12,393 nucleotides of DNA from Planktothrix sp. UBA8402 (GTDB taxonomy: Bacteria > Cyanobacteriota > Cyanobacteriia > Cyanobacteriales > Microcoleaceae): positions 1 through 12,393 of the forward strand of contig DMPJ01000320.1 in the NCBI GenBank assembly GCA_003456035.1. The letters are read 5' to 3'. Each line of letters opens with the position of its first letter. The stretch's first letter is position 1. Position numbers and translations under genes: made by a program. Below the pieces are notes generated by a model, which was not told the DNA's origin, ran no database searches, and worked only from the letters and a program-made list of their open reading frames with translations. Positions 7,522-12,393 of this stretch are shown one piece after another.

Positions 7522-7550
7522 GTAGGGTGTGTAAGCGAAGCGCACGCACC
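7522..7550. repeat. GC-rich imperfect hairpin repeat after the kinase gene
   Basis: GGTGTGT (7526-7532) pairs with ACGCACC (7544-7550) with one G-U pair. After a two-base bulge, GCG (7535-7537) pairs with CGC (7541-7543) around an AAG loop. It begins 6 nt after the kinase stop and could act as a transcription end structure, although no T-run follows. It resembles a palindromic intergenic repeat that I associate with many cyanobacterial genomes; this is recollection, not a search. Confidence 0.6.
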
Positions 7551-7570
7551 ATCTAACTAAAATTGATATG

Positions 7571-7609
7571 GAATTGATCCGAGAATAATATTGAATTGAT
7601 CCGAGAATA
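7571..7609. repeat. Two 17-bp direct repeats with 22-bp period upstream of ndk
   Basis: GAATTGATCCGAGAATA occurs at 7571-7587 and again, unchanged, at 7593-7609. A partial third copy (AATTGATAT) lies at 7561-7569. A HIP1 octamer follows at 7611-7618. The pair lies about 100 bp before the ndk start, in a 196-bp spacer without genes, so it may be a regulator binding site or a small local duplication. Confidence 0.75.
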
Positions 7610-7700
7610 TGCGATCGCAAATACAATAATATTAAACAAAATTAATCATAAGATGTCGGTGGGATACGGTAATCTAAATTTGTGAACTTTAATTACAGTT

Positions 7701-7706
7701 AAGGAG
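7701..7706 (+). promoter_or_regulatory. Shine-Dalgarno deciding the TTG start of ndk
   Basis: AAGGAG lies 6 nt before the TTG at 7713. It supports initiation at this TTG, and no in-frame ATG exists nearby. Most genes in this window lack such a site, so the strong one here may offset the weak start codon. Confidence 0.8.
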
Positions 7707-7712
7707 ATTCTC

Positions 7713-8162
7713 TTGGAACGGACATTTCTTGCGATTAAACCCGATGGCGTCCAGCGTGGACTGGTGGGGGAAATTATTGGCCGATTTGAAGCCAAAGGGT
7801 TTACCCTCGTGGGCTTAAAGTTGATCATTGCCAATCAGGAGTTAGCGGAAAAACACTATGATATCCACAAGGAAAGACCCTTTTTTAAGGATTTAGTGTC
7901 TTTTATTACCTCTGGCCCTTTAGTGGCAATGGTGTGGGAAGGGGATGGCGTTGTGGCTTCTGCGCGTAGAATTATCGGAGCCACAAACCCCTTAACGGCT
8001 GAACCGGGTACCATTCGAGGAGATTTTGCGGTAAGCATTGGCCGCAATATTATTCATGGTTCCGATGCAATTGAAACTGCACAACGAGAAATCAGCCTGT
8101 GGTTCCCTGAAACTGAATTAGCTAATTGGGAACTAACAATTAAACCTTGGTTAGTTGAGTAG
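7713..8162 (+). CDS. ndk: Nucleoside diphosphate kinase
   Basis: Ndk moves the gamma-phosphate of ATP to nucleoside diphosphates through a phosphohistidine and so balances the NTP and dNTP pools in the cytosol. The product has 149 residues, the standard length. It opens with [20 protein letters not shown] (K9 is the conserved lysine). The active-site block RNIIHGSD has H115 as the phosphorylated histidine, and R102 and N112 of the nucleotide pocket are in place. Translation starts at a TTG with an AAGGAG site upstream. The gene stands alone between the kinase gene and a convergent terC. Direct repeats lie in its upstream region. No -10/-35 pair is convincing. Confidence 0.98.
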   Translation: MERTFLAIKPDGVQRGLVGEIIGRFEAKGFTLVGLKLIIANQELAEKHYDIHKERPFFKDLVSFITSGPLVAMVWEGDGVVASARRIIGATNPLTAEPGTIRGDFAVSIGRNIIHGSDAIETAQREISLWFPETELANWELTIKPWLVE

Positions 8163-8170
8163 TTTTCATC

Positions 8171-8212
8171 CAGTTAACGGTTAACAATTATCGGTTAACC
8201 GTTAACGATTAA
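8171..8212. terminator. Heptad repeats forming a 13-bp inverted repeat between ndk and terC
   Basis: Six units in 7-nt register (CAGTTAA, CGGTTAA, CAATTAT, CGGTTAA, CCGTTAA, CGATTAA) fill 8171-8212. They include GTTAACGGTTAAC (8173-8185) and its exact reverse complement at 8194-8206, with an 8-nt loop. The hairpin lies 10 nt past the ndk stop and overlaps the last bases of terC, so it could end transcription from both sides. No T-run follows, so the terminator role is uncertain. Confidence 0.55.
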
Positions 8213-8916
8213 CTCTGGTTATGAGTATCCGCAGCATCGGCAACTCGTTGGGAAAATCCCCAAGCAAATAAACTCAAGGTCAGGACAACCATTAACCATT
8301 CAGGAGGAACTAAAGCCGAATCAATCACCCGCATTAATAATCTTAATCCCACTAAACCAACAGTTAAATATCCGGCGGTTTCTAAATGGACATATTCTTT
8401 TAACCACTTAATAAATAAACTTGCCATAAATCGCAGAATAATAATTCCGATGGTAGCCCCAGTAATTACCAACCAAGCTCGATCTGAAATTGCGATCGCG
8501 GCGGTGACACTATCGAGGGAAAAAGCTAGATCAGTAATGGCAATTAGGGGTAAAACTTGCCAAAAAGACTTATAAAGCACTTCTTCTTCTGAGTTATTCT
8601 CCTTGCTTTTATTAACAAAATATCGGAAGACTAACCAAAGTAAATATAAAGCTCCTAATAACTCAAATTGCCAATACTGAATCACCCAAGTAGCAGTAAT
8701 AATCAATATAACTCGTAAAATAAATGCTAAAAATAAACCAATATTCAGAGCTTTATTTTGAAGTTTTGGATCTTCCAATCCACAGGAAATAGAAGCGAGA
8801 GCAATAGCATTATCAGCCGATAATACCGCTTCTAAGGCAATTAAAATCGGCAGTAATACGAGAAGATTTAACTCTATATTTCGAGAAAATTCAAGAACGT
8901 TATCAAGATCTAACAT
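8209..8916 (-). CDS. TerC family integral membrane protein
   Basis: The 235-residue product is a TerC-family (TerC/Alx/YjbE) polytopic membrane protein with about seven membrane segments. The two signature acidic blocks are present: ALEAVLSADNAIAL at 28-40 (E29, D35, N36) and the ITDLAFSLDSVTAA block at 127-140 (D129, D135). Such intramembrane acidic residues fit metal-ion transport. Family members have been linked to tellurite resistance, manganese export and, for the plant homologue, thylakoid membrane biogenesis. Which applies here is not known. A charged loop at about 101-116 separates the two halves. There are no other ter genes nearby, so tellurite resistance is unlikely to be the main role. 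The ATG at 8916 has no Shine-Dalgarno. The stop codon lies inside the heptad hairpin shared with ndk. Confidence 0.9.
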   Translation of the reverse strand: MLDLDNVLEFSRNIELNLLVLLPILIALEAVLSADNAIALASISCGLEDPKLQNKALNIGLFLAFILRVILIITATWVIQYWQFELLGALYLLWLVFRYFVNKSKENNSEEEVLYKSFWQVLPLIAITDLAFSLDSVTAAIAISDRAWLVITGATIGIIILRFMASLFIKWLKEYVHLETAGYLTVGLVGLRLLMRVIDSALVPPEWLMVVLTLSLFAWGFSQRVADAADTHNQS

Positions 8917-8952
8917 TAACGATTTATGATTCCTATAGTGTCATAATCTGAA

Positions 8953-8981
8953 ATTATATTAGAGTTTGCCACCTTTGTCGC
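8953..8981 (-). promoter_or_regulatory. Candidate promoter of the terC-family gene
   Basis: On the minus strand a perfect -10 TATAAT (8953-8958) is preceded by GCGACA (8976-8981, four of six to TTGACA) with a 17-bp spacer. Transcription would start near 8946, about 30 nt before the ATG. Position and spacing are good; there is no experimental support. Confidence 0.5.
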
Positions 8982-9071
8982 TGATTTTTAAAGAGGCGGA
9001 CTCAAACTAGAGTAATTGCCCCACCGATGATCAAACCTGCCTTAATTAAGCGCCAGATAGCCGATCAGAGT

Positions 9072-9098
9072 TTGCGGTTTTCAACTTTTTGTTACAAT
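9072..9098 (+). promoter_or_regulatory. Candidate psaM promoter with HLR1-like half site
   Basis: A -10-like TACAAT (9093-9098) follows TTGCGG (9072-9077) with a short 15-bp spacer, which is suboptimal. The bases GTTACAAT (9091-9098) match one half of the HLR1 consensus bound by the regulator RpaB at many photosystem I genes. The second half expected 10 bp away is poor (5 of 8). The leader would be about 65 nt. The rest of the spacer 8917-9171 holds the terC promoter and no visible gene. Confidence 0.35.
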
Positions 9099-9155
9099 AC
9101 CCTTCCCAAAATGCCCAAATTAGTTGATATTGGTTAGCGATTGTCTCAATTTATG

Positions 9156-9161
9156 AAGGAG
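9156..9161 (+). promoter_or_regulatory. Shine-Dalgarno of psaM
   Basis: AAGGAG lies 10 nt before the ATG at 9172 and supports that start for this very short gene. Confidence 0.7.
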
Positions 9162-9171
9162 CTATTCAACA

Positions 9172-9267
9172 ATGGCATTAACAGATACTCAGGTGTATAT
9201 TGCCCTGTTTGTTGCCTTGATCCCGGGAATTTTAGCCTTCCGTTTGGCTACAGAACTGTATAAATAG
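9172..9267 (+). CDS. psaM: Photosystem I reaction center subunit XII (PsaM)
   Basis: The 31-residue product begins [19 protein letters not shown] and ends RLATELYK. This matches the PsaM family over its full length. PsaM is a single-helix thylakoid membrane protein of photosystem I that lies near PsaB and PsaI/PsaL at the trimer interface and helps stabilise the trimer in cyanobacteria. The hydrophobic helix spans about residues 7-24. The ATG at 9172 is supported by an AAGGAG site. The gene stands alone, divergent from terC, with its own candidate promoter and a strong stem with a T-run about 130 nt downstream. It is shorter than most gene finders accept and is easily missed. Confidence 0.96.
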   Translation: MALTDTQVYIALFVALIPGILAFRLATELYK

Positions 9268-9313
9268 AAATTTGGAACTTATTGGTGAAAATTCACTGGT
9301 AACGGGTCAATTC

Positions 9314-9416
9314 CTTAAGCTGTCTCGACAGAAAACCTTAAGAGTGAAGACAATTACCGTCCTAATGGGATAGAGTATTCTGTATTAACTCGGTGATGCT
9401 GTCGAGACAGTTTTTT
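9314..9416 (+). ncRNA. Structured RNA element or long-loop terminator downstream of psaM
   Basis: CTGTCTCGACAG (9320-9331) and its exact reverse complement CTGTCGAGACAG (9399-9410) can pair. With G9319 and A9317-9318 pairing into the T-run (T9411-9416), the stem is 15 bp around a 67-nt loop and ends in six T. The 5' arm can instead fold locally: CTTAAG (9314-9319) pairs with CTTAAG (9337-9342) and encloses a CTGT-CTCG-ACAG hairpin. The 3' arm can also fold on itself. It may be the psaM terminator, a small RNA of about 100 nt released from the psaM 3' region, or a leader element of the gene at 9519. I do not recognise a named RNA family. Confidence 0.5.
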
Positions 9417-9433
9417 ACTTGACTTAGGAGCGG

Positions 9434-9502
9434 ATGTTAATTATTAACCCGTTTTTGGCAAAGATAAAACCCTCTCCGACCCTTGCTGATCCGAAGTTTT
9501 GA
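9434..9502 (+). CDS. Possible 22-residue leader peptide
   Basis: An ATG at 9434 opens 22 codons ending at TGA 9500-9502, 16 nt before the start of the next gene. AGGAG (9426-9430) precedes it, but at only 3 nt, which is tighter than usual. The peptide has no recognised motif. It would be translated just after the T-run of the RNA element and could couple to the next gene, which itself has no Shine-Dalgarno. It may equally be chance. Confidence 0.2.
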   Translation: MLIINPFLAKIKPSPTLADPKF

Positions 9503-9518
9503 CGTTAATAAAAAGATC

Positions 9519-9959
9519 ATGGCTGCGACTCGACCTGTTCCCCAAATTATTCCGCCCATTTCCCCTTCTCGCCGTCCGCGTGGGCGTCGAATTTCACAAC
9601 AACGACTGACAAGTAACCGTCGCCTCCTCACTGTTGAAACCACTGTCAAGTTAGGGGTGAATCTAGTTTTATCAGCTTTTGCCCTATCTGCATTAATTCA
9701 GATGTTGCCACAACATCGTTCAGCTTCAGAAAAACTTCAGGATATTCGGGCTGAGGTGAAAATCACGGAAGAAAGGGTGATCAAAGAAAGGGAAGAATTT
9801 ACTCGCTATTTTGATCCCAAGCAAACTAAAAGTATTATGCAGGAACAAGGGAACCGAATTGATCCGAATCAAAAGCCGATTATTTTCTTAGAAGAACGTT
9901 CAAGCGCCACCGCAGAATCAACGGATGAATCAAAAACCACTTATGCAGGTTTAGATTGA
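9519..9959 (+). CDS. Single-pass membrane protein with coiled coil, FtsB/FtsL-like layout
   Basis: I do not recognise a named family with certainty. The 146-residue product has an arginine- and proline-rich cytoplasmic tail (1-37, net positive), one membrane helix (about 41-63), a charged heptad-like helix likely to form a coiled coil (about 66-95), and a short C-terminal part ending in an acidic serine/threonine-rich tail. The order tail, helix, coiled coil and a GNRIDPNQKPIIFLE segment (111-125) resembles the divisome proteins FtsB, FtsL and DivIC. These are small, poorly conserved, and often unannotated in cyanobacteria. This is an analogy from topology, not a homology claim. The ATG at 9519 is chosen because MAATRP begins the basic tail; a TTG at 9483 would add 12 residues. 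It has no Shine-Dalgarno and may be influenced by the RNA element upstream. Confidence 0.7.
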   Translation: MAATRPVPQIIPPISPSRRPRGRRISQQRLTSNRRLLTVETTVKLGVNLVLSAFALSALIQMLPQHRSASEKLQDIRAEVKITEERVIKEREEFTRYFDPKQTKSIMQEQGNRIDPNQKPIIFLEERSSATAESTDESKTTYAGLD

Positions 9960-9960
9960 C

Positions 9961-10020
9961 ACTCCCCCGTCAAGCTCACGCGCTCGACGGTGAGATGAAT
10001 CACGACGTTAAGATAGAACC
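9961..10020. mobile_element. Possible relic of an IS200/IS605-type element end
   Basis: The 90-bp spacer between two convergent genes holds an imperfect hairpin: CCGTC (9967-9971) with GACGG (9986-9990), one A-C mismatch, then AGC (9973-9975, as A-G-C) with GCT (9982-9984) around TCACGC. An alternative pairing is CTCAC (9975-9979) with GTGAG (9990-9994). Hairpins of this kind, without terminal inverted repeats, mark the ends of IS200/IS605 elements. The GC-rich block looks foreign beside its AT-rich flanks. No transposase remains, and it may simply be a convergent terminator. Confidence 0.3.
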
Positions 10021-10049
10021 TAGAAATCCTATTTTTATCCTCAAACAAA

Positions 10050-12393
10050 TCAGGGAATTTGGCGTAAATCTAGGGTTAAAGGATATTCTGGATTTAAGTG
10101 TAAGGGCGGAATTTTAATCAATCCTGAAGTGTGACCCATTGCCATAAATCGTTCTAACATTCGTCCTTCTGCTTCTCGATGATTGATCGGAAATTGTTGA
10201 TAGGTTTTGCCATTGGGAGGACTAACAAAATAAGTACACCCCCCAATCGAACGGTTTGACCAAGTATCAACAATATCAAAAATTAAGGGATCATGGGGAG
10301 CAATAGAAGGATGCAATAAAGATGTATAGCGTCGCGCCCGAAACCTCACCGCACCAACATATTCCCCGGTATTTCCAGTGGATTTTAACGGAATAGGACG
10401 ACCCTGACAAGTAACAATATATCGAGCCGAATAACTATCAATATTAGCAGAATTTCCTAGGGCATTTTTTAATAGAATTTGCACCCTTTCCATCGAGGAA
10501 TCTACATAACGCGCCGTGCTTCCTGATGCCGTTTCTTCTCCTAAAACGTGCCAAGGTTCTATCCCATGACGTAGTTCTAATTCTACCCCCTCTTTGGTAA
10601 TTTCTCCATAACGGGGAAACCGAAATTCAAAAAAGGGAGCAAACCAATCAAATTGAAATTCATAACCAACTGTTTTTAAATCCTGAATAATTGTTTTTAA
10701 ATCCTCTCCTAAATAATGGGGTAACATAAATCGATCATGTAAATTAGTTCCCCAACGAATTAACGAATGGTTGTAGGGTTTTTCCCAGAACCAAGCCACT
10801 AATGCCCGAATTAATAACATTTGTAATAGGTTCATTTGGGGATGGGGTGGCATGGCAAAAGCCCGAAATTCTAATAGTCCTAATTGATTTCTAGGGTTCT
10901 CAATTGGGTATAATTTATCAATACAAAAAGCCGATCTATGGGTATTTCCAGTAACATCAACTAATAAATTTCTTAATAACCGATCTACTAATTTAGGAGA
11001 AATATTAGCTTGATATTTTAACTGTTGAAAGGCTATTTCTAACTCATATAAACTTTCATGTCTAGCTTCATCGACCCGGGGGGATTGACTGGTTGGCCCG
11101 ACAAATAAATCGGAGAATAAAAAAGATAAACTGGGGTGATTTTGCCAATAGGTAATTAAACTTCTTAATAAATCGGGACGACGTAATAAAGGACTATCAT
11201 AAACGGTTTTGCCACCGATTGTAACATGGGCGCCGCCCCCGGTAGGAATTCGTCTTCCATCTAATAGATATTTTTCCGTTCCTAAACGGGATAATCTGGC
11301 TTCTTCATATAAAATTGTGGTAATTTCGACTAATTCTTGCCAGTTAGAGGCGGGATGAATATTAACCTCAATTACTCCCGGGTCTGGGGTAATTTGAAAC
11401 CCGATAATTCCTGTATTTACTGGGGGTGTATATCCTTCTATTAGTACGGAATATTTAAGTTGGGCGGTGGTATTTTCAATAGCTGTAATTAAATCAACAA
11501 AACTCCGAGGGGAGGAAATTGGAGGTAAAAAAACGTGAATTTTCCCCTGTCTGACTTCTATACTTAAAGCAACTCGAATCGAATTAATTGGAGATTCTAA
11601 GGGTTCAAAACTCGGAATAATTGGCGGATGAATTAAGGGAAGAATTGCTTCATTTTCGAGTTGCTCATCTTGCCAATTTAAAGAACTTAAAGGTAGGCGA
11701 AATCCTATAGGTAAATTCCCTTTTAAAAGTTCTATTTTATGGGGGGTAGAAAGTCGCCATTGACAACTACTCCAATGAATATTTTCTGCTTTTTTAACTG
11801 ATAAAATCGGTAATGTATATCCAGCTATAATATCAGAATTAAGTTCGTAAGCTGAAATAATACAGTCAGATTTAACTCCTAAATTTCTAACTAAAAATTC
11901 AATAAAAATTTGGGCATTTTTTGAGGTATAATTATAATTATGATCCTCCTGAGCATAGAGTTCTCGATTATGCCATAAAGGAATTCCATCTGTTCTCCAA
12001 TAACAACCTAAAGCCCAACGGGGTAAGGCTTCACCAGGGTAGGATTTTCCTGCTCCATAATGGAATAATCCGCCTTTTTGAGCAAATTTAGCTTCTAAAC
12101 GGGTGAGCAGTTGTTCGGCAATTTTGCGTTTTTCTTCTCCTAATGCAGCAATGCGCCATTGCGAAGATTCAAAATCATCAATTGAAACAAATGTCGGTTC
12201 TCCTCCCATAGTTAAACCTACATTAAGATGTTGTAAATTGTCTTCAACTATTTCGCCTAAATGATTAATTTTTTGCCATTGTTCTTCCGTATAAGGTTTA
12301 GTGACTCTAGGGATTTCGTGATAGCGAGAAACTGTTACCGAAAAGTCTAATTTTGACTCGCAAGGTTCAAAAGTTCCTTGGACTGGACGCGCC
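10050..12393 (-). CDS. DUF2126 putative amidoligase, C-terminal part of a transglutaminase-family protein (5' end outside the window)
   Basis: The reading frame is open from the window edge to TGA 10050-10052, giving 780 visible residues. The ATG at 12207-12209 lies inside the conserved LTMGGEPTFVSIDD block and is not a start. 61 coherent residues precede it, including ARPVQGTFEPCESKLD and RVTKPYTEEQW. DUF2126 is predicted to be a COOH-NH2 ligase of the glutamine synthetase-like superfamily and usually forms the C-terminal part of proteins of about 1,100 residues with an N-terminal transglutaminase-like protease domain. That domain would lie beyond 12393. Key blocks, read in order, are MGGEPTFVS, GGGAHVTIGG, the LLEFRAFAMPPHPQM segment and RHGIEPWHVLGEE. 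Genes of this type are often near alpha-E and ATP-grasp genes in predicted peptide-modification clusters; the left neighbours here are unrelated. The biological substrate is unknown. Confidence 0.9.
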   Translation of the reverse strand, partial: ARPVQGTFEPCESKLDFSVTVSRYHEIPRVTKPYTEEQWQKINHLGEIVEDNLQHLNVGLTMGGEPTFVSIDDFESSQWRIAALGEEKRKIAEQLLTRLEAKFAQKGGLFHYGAGKSYPGEALPRWALGCYWRTDGIPLWHNRELYAQEDHNYNYTSKNAQIFIEFLVRNLGVKSDCIISAYELNSDIIAGYTLPILSVKKAENIHWSSCQWRLSTPHKIELLKGNLPIGFRLPLSSLNWQDEQLENEAILPLIHPPIIPSFEPLESPINSIRVALSIEVRQGKIHVFLPPISSPRSFVDLITAIENTTAQLKYSVLIEGYTPPVNTGIIGFQITPDPGVIEVNIHPASNWQELVEITTILYEEARLSRLGTEKYLLDGRRIPTGGGAHVTIGGKTVYDSPLLRRPDLLRSLITYWQNHPSLSFLFSDLFVGPTSQSPRVDEARHESLYELEIAFQQLKYQANISPKLVDRLLRNLLVDVTGNTHRSAFCIDKLYPIENPRNQLGLLEFRAFAMPPHPQMNLLQMLLIRALVAWFWEKPYNHSLIRWGTNLHDRFMLPHYLGEDLKTIIQDLKTVGYEFQFDWFAPFFEFRFPRYGEITKEGVELELRHGIEPWHVLGEETASGSTARYVDSSMERVQILLKNALGNSANIDSYSARYIVTCQGRPIPLKSTGNTGEYVGAVRFRARRYTSLLHPSIAPHDPLIFDIVDTWSNRSIGGCTYFVSPPNGKTYQQFPINHREAEGRMLERFMAMGHTSGLIKIPPLHLNPEYPLTLDLRQIP

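Larger units (their letters stand above)
214..8499. repeat. Seven HIP1 octamers (GCGATCGC)
   Basis: The span marks the first and last copy only. GCGATCGC lies at 214-221 and 963-970 (bioB), 2611-2618 and 3556-3563 (PBP), 6473-6480 (kinase), 7611-7618 (upstream of ndk) and 8492-8499 (terC family). HIP1 is a highly over-represented octamer in many cyanobacterial genomes, and six of the seven copies here lie in genes. I found none from 8500 to the end of the window. Confidence 0.85.

Noticed and set aside
7646..8047. Minus-strand frames over ndk
   Set aside because: Antisense of ndk, which is conserved along its whole length.
8209..8916. Tellurite-resistance operon
   Set aside because: Only a TerC-family membrane protein is present, with no terA, terB, terD, terE or terZ neighbours.
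9314..9416. 6S RNA, Yfr1 or Yfr2-type small RNA
   Set aside because: It lacks the Yfr1 and Yfr2 sequence motifs that I know, and its size and fold do not match 6S RNA.
9437..9649. Minus-strand frame over the start of the gene at 9519
   Set aside because: It mirrors the arginine-rich tail of the plus-strand gene and has no supporting signal.

Overview
The window is chromosomal DNA from a cyanobacterium. psaM (photosystem I subunit XII), a Ser/Thr kinase fused to WD40 repeats, an FHA-containing class A penicillin-binding protein, a Uma2-family protein and seven copies of the HIP1 octamer GCGATCGC all point that way. The AT-rich codon use and the many heptanucleotide tandem repeats suggest a filamentous Oscillatoriales-type genome, perhaps Planktothrix or Oscillatoria. 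The genus is an inference.

Layout. From 72 to 4700 four genes run on the plus strand: bioB (biotin synthase), bioY (biotin transporter S component, 19 nt downstream), lspA (lipoprotein signal peptidase) and a class A PBP with an N-terminal FHA domain. Uma2 (4732-5367, minus) is convergent with the PBP. It is divergent from a zinc-ribbon/kinase/WD40 protein (5492-7516, plus). ndk follows (7713-8162, plus, TTG start with a clear Shine-Dalgarno) and converges on a TerC-family membrane protein (8209-8916, minus). psaM (9172-9267, plus) is next, then a 15-bp stem with a T-run, and a single-pass membrane protein with an FtsB/FtsL-like layout (9519-9959). The right edge holds a minus-strand DUF2126 putative amidoligase (10050 to beyond 12393). 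Its start lies outside the window, and the ATG at 12207-12209 is an internal methionine.

Function. bioB and bioY form a biotin supply pair. lspA, the FHA-PBP and possibly the FtsB/L-like protein belong to envelope and wall biology. The FHA domain (a phosphothreonine reader) lies 0.8 kb from a Ser/Thr kinase, which makes a phospho-signalling link to wall synthesis imaginable but unproven. ndk, terC, psaM and the amidoligase look like independent units.

The most unusual material is non-coding. A heptad array runs without a break into the lspA start codon, so that the ATG fills the last three positions of a repeat unit. Six degenerate heptads between ndk and terC fold into a perfect 13-bp inverted repeat. 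A two-state RNA element follows psaM. A pair of 17-bp direct repeats with 22-bp period lies upstream of ndk. A possible relic of a transposon end lies between two convergent genes. I do not see a complete, clearly new multi-gene system; most genes are core functions.
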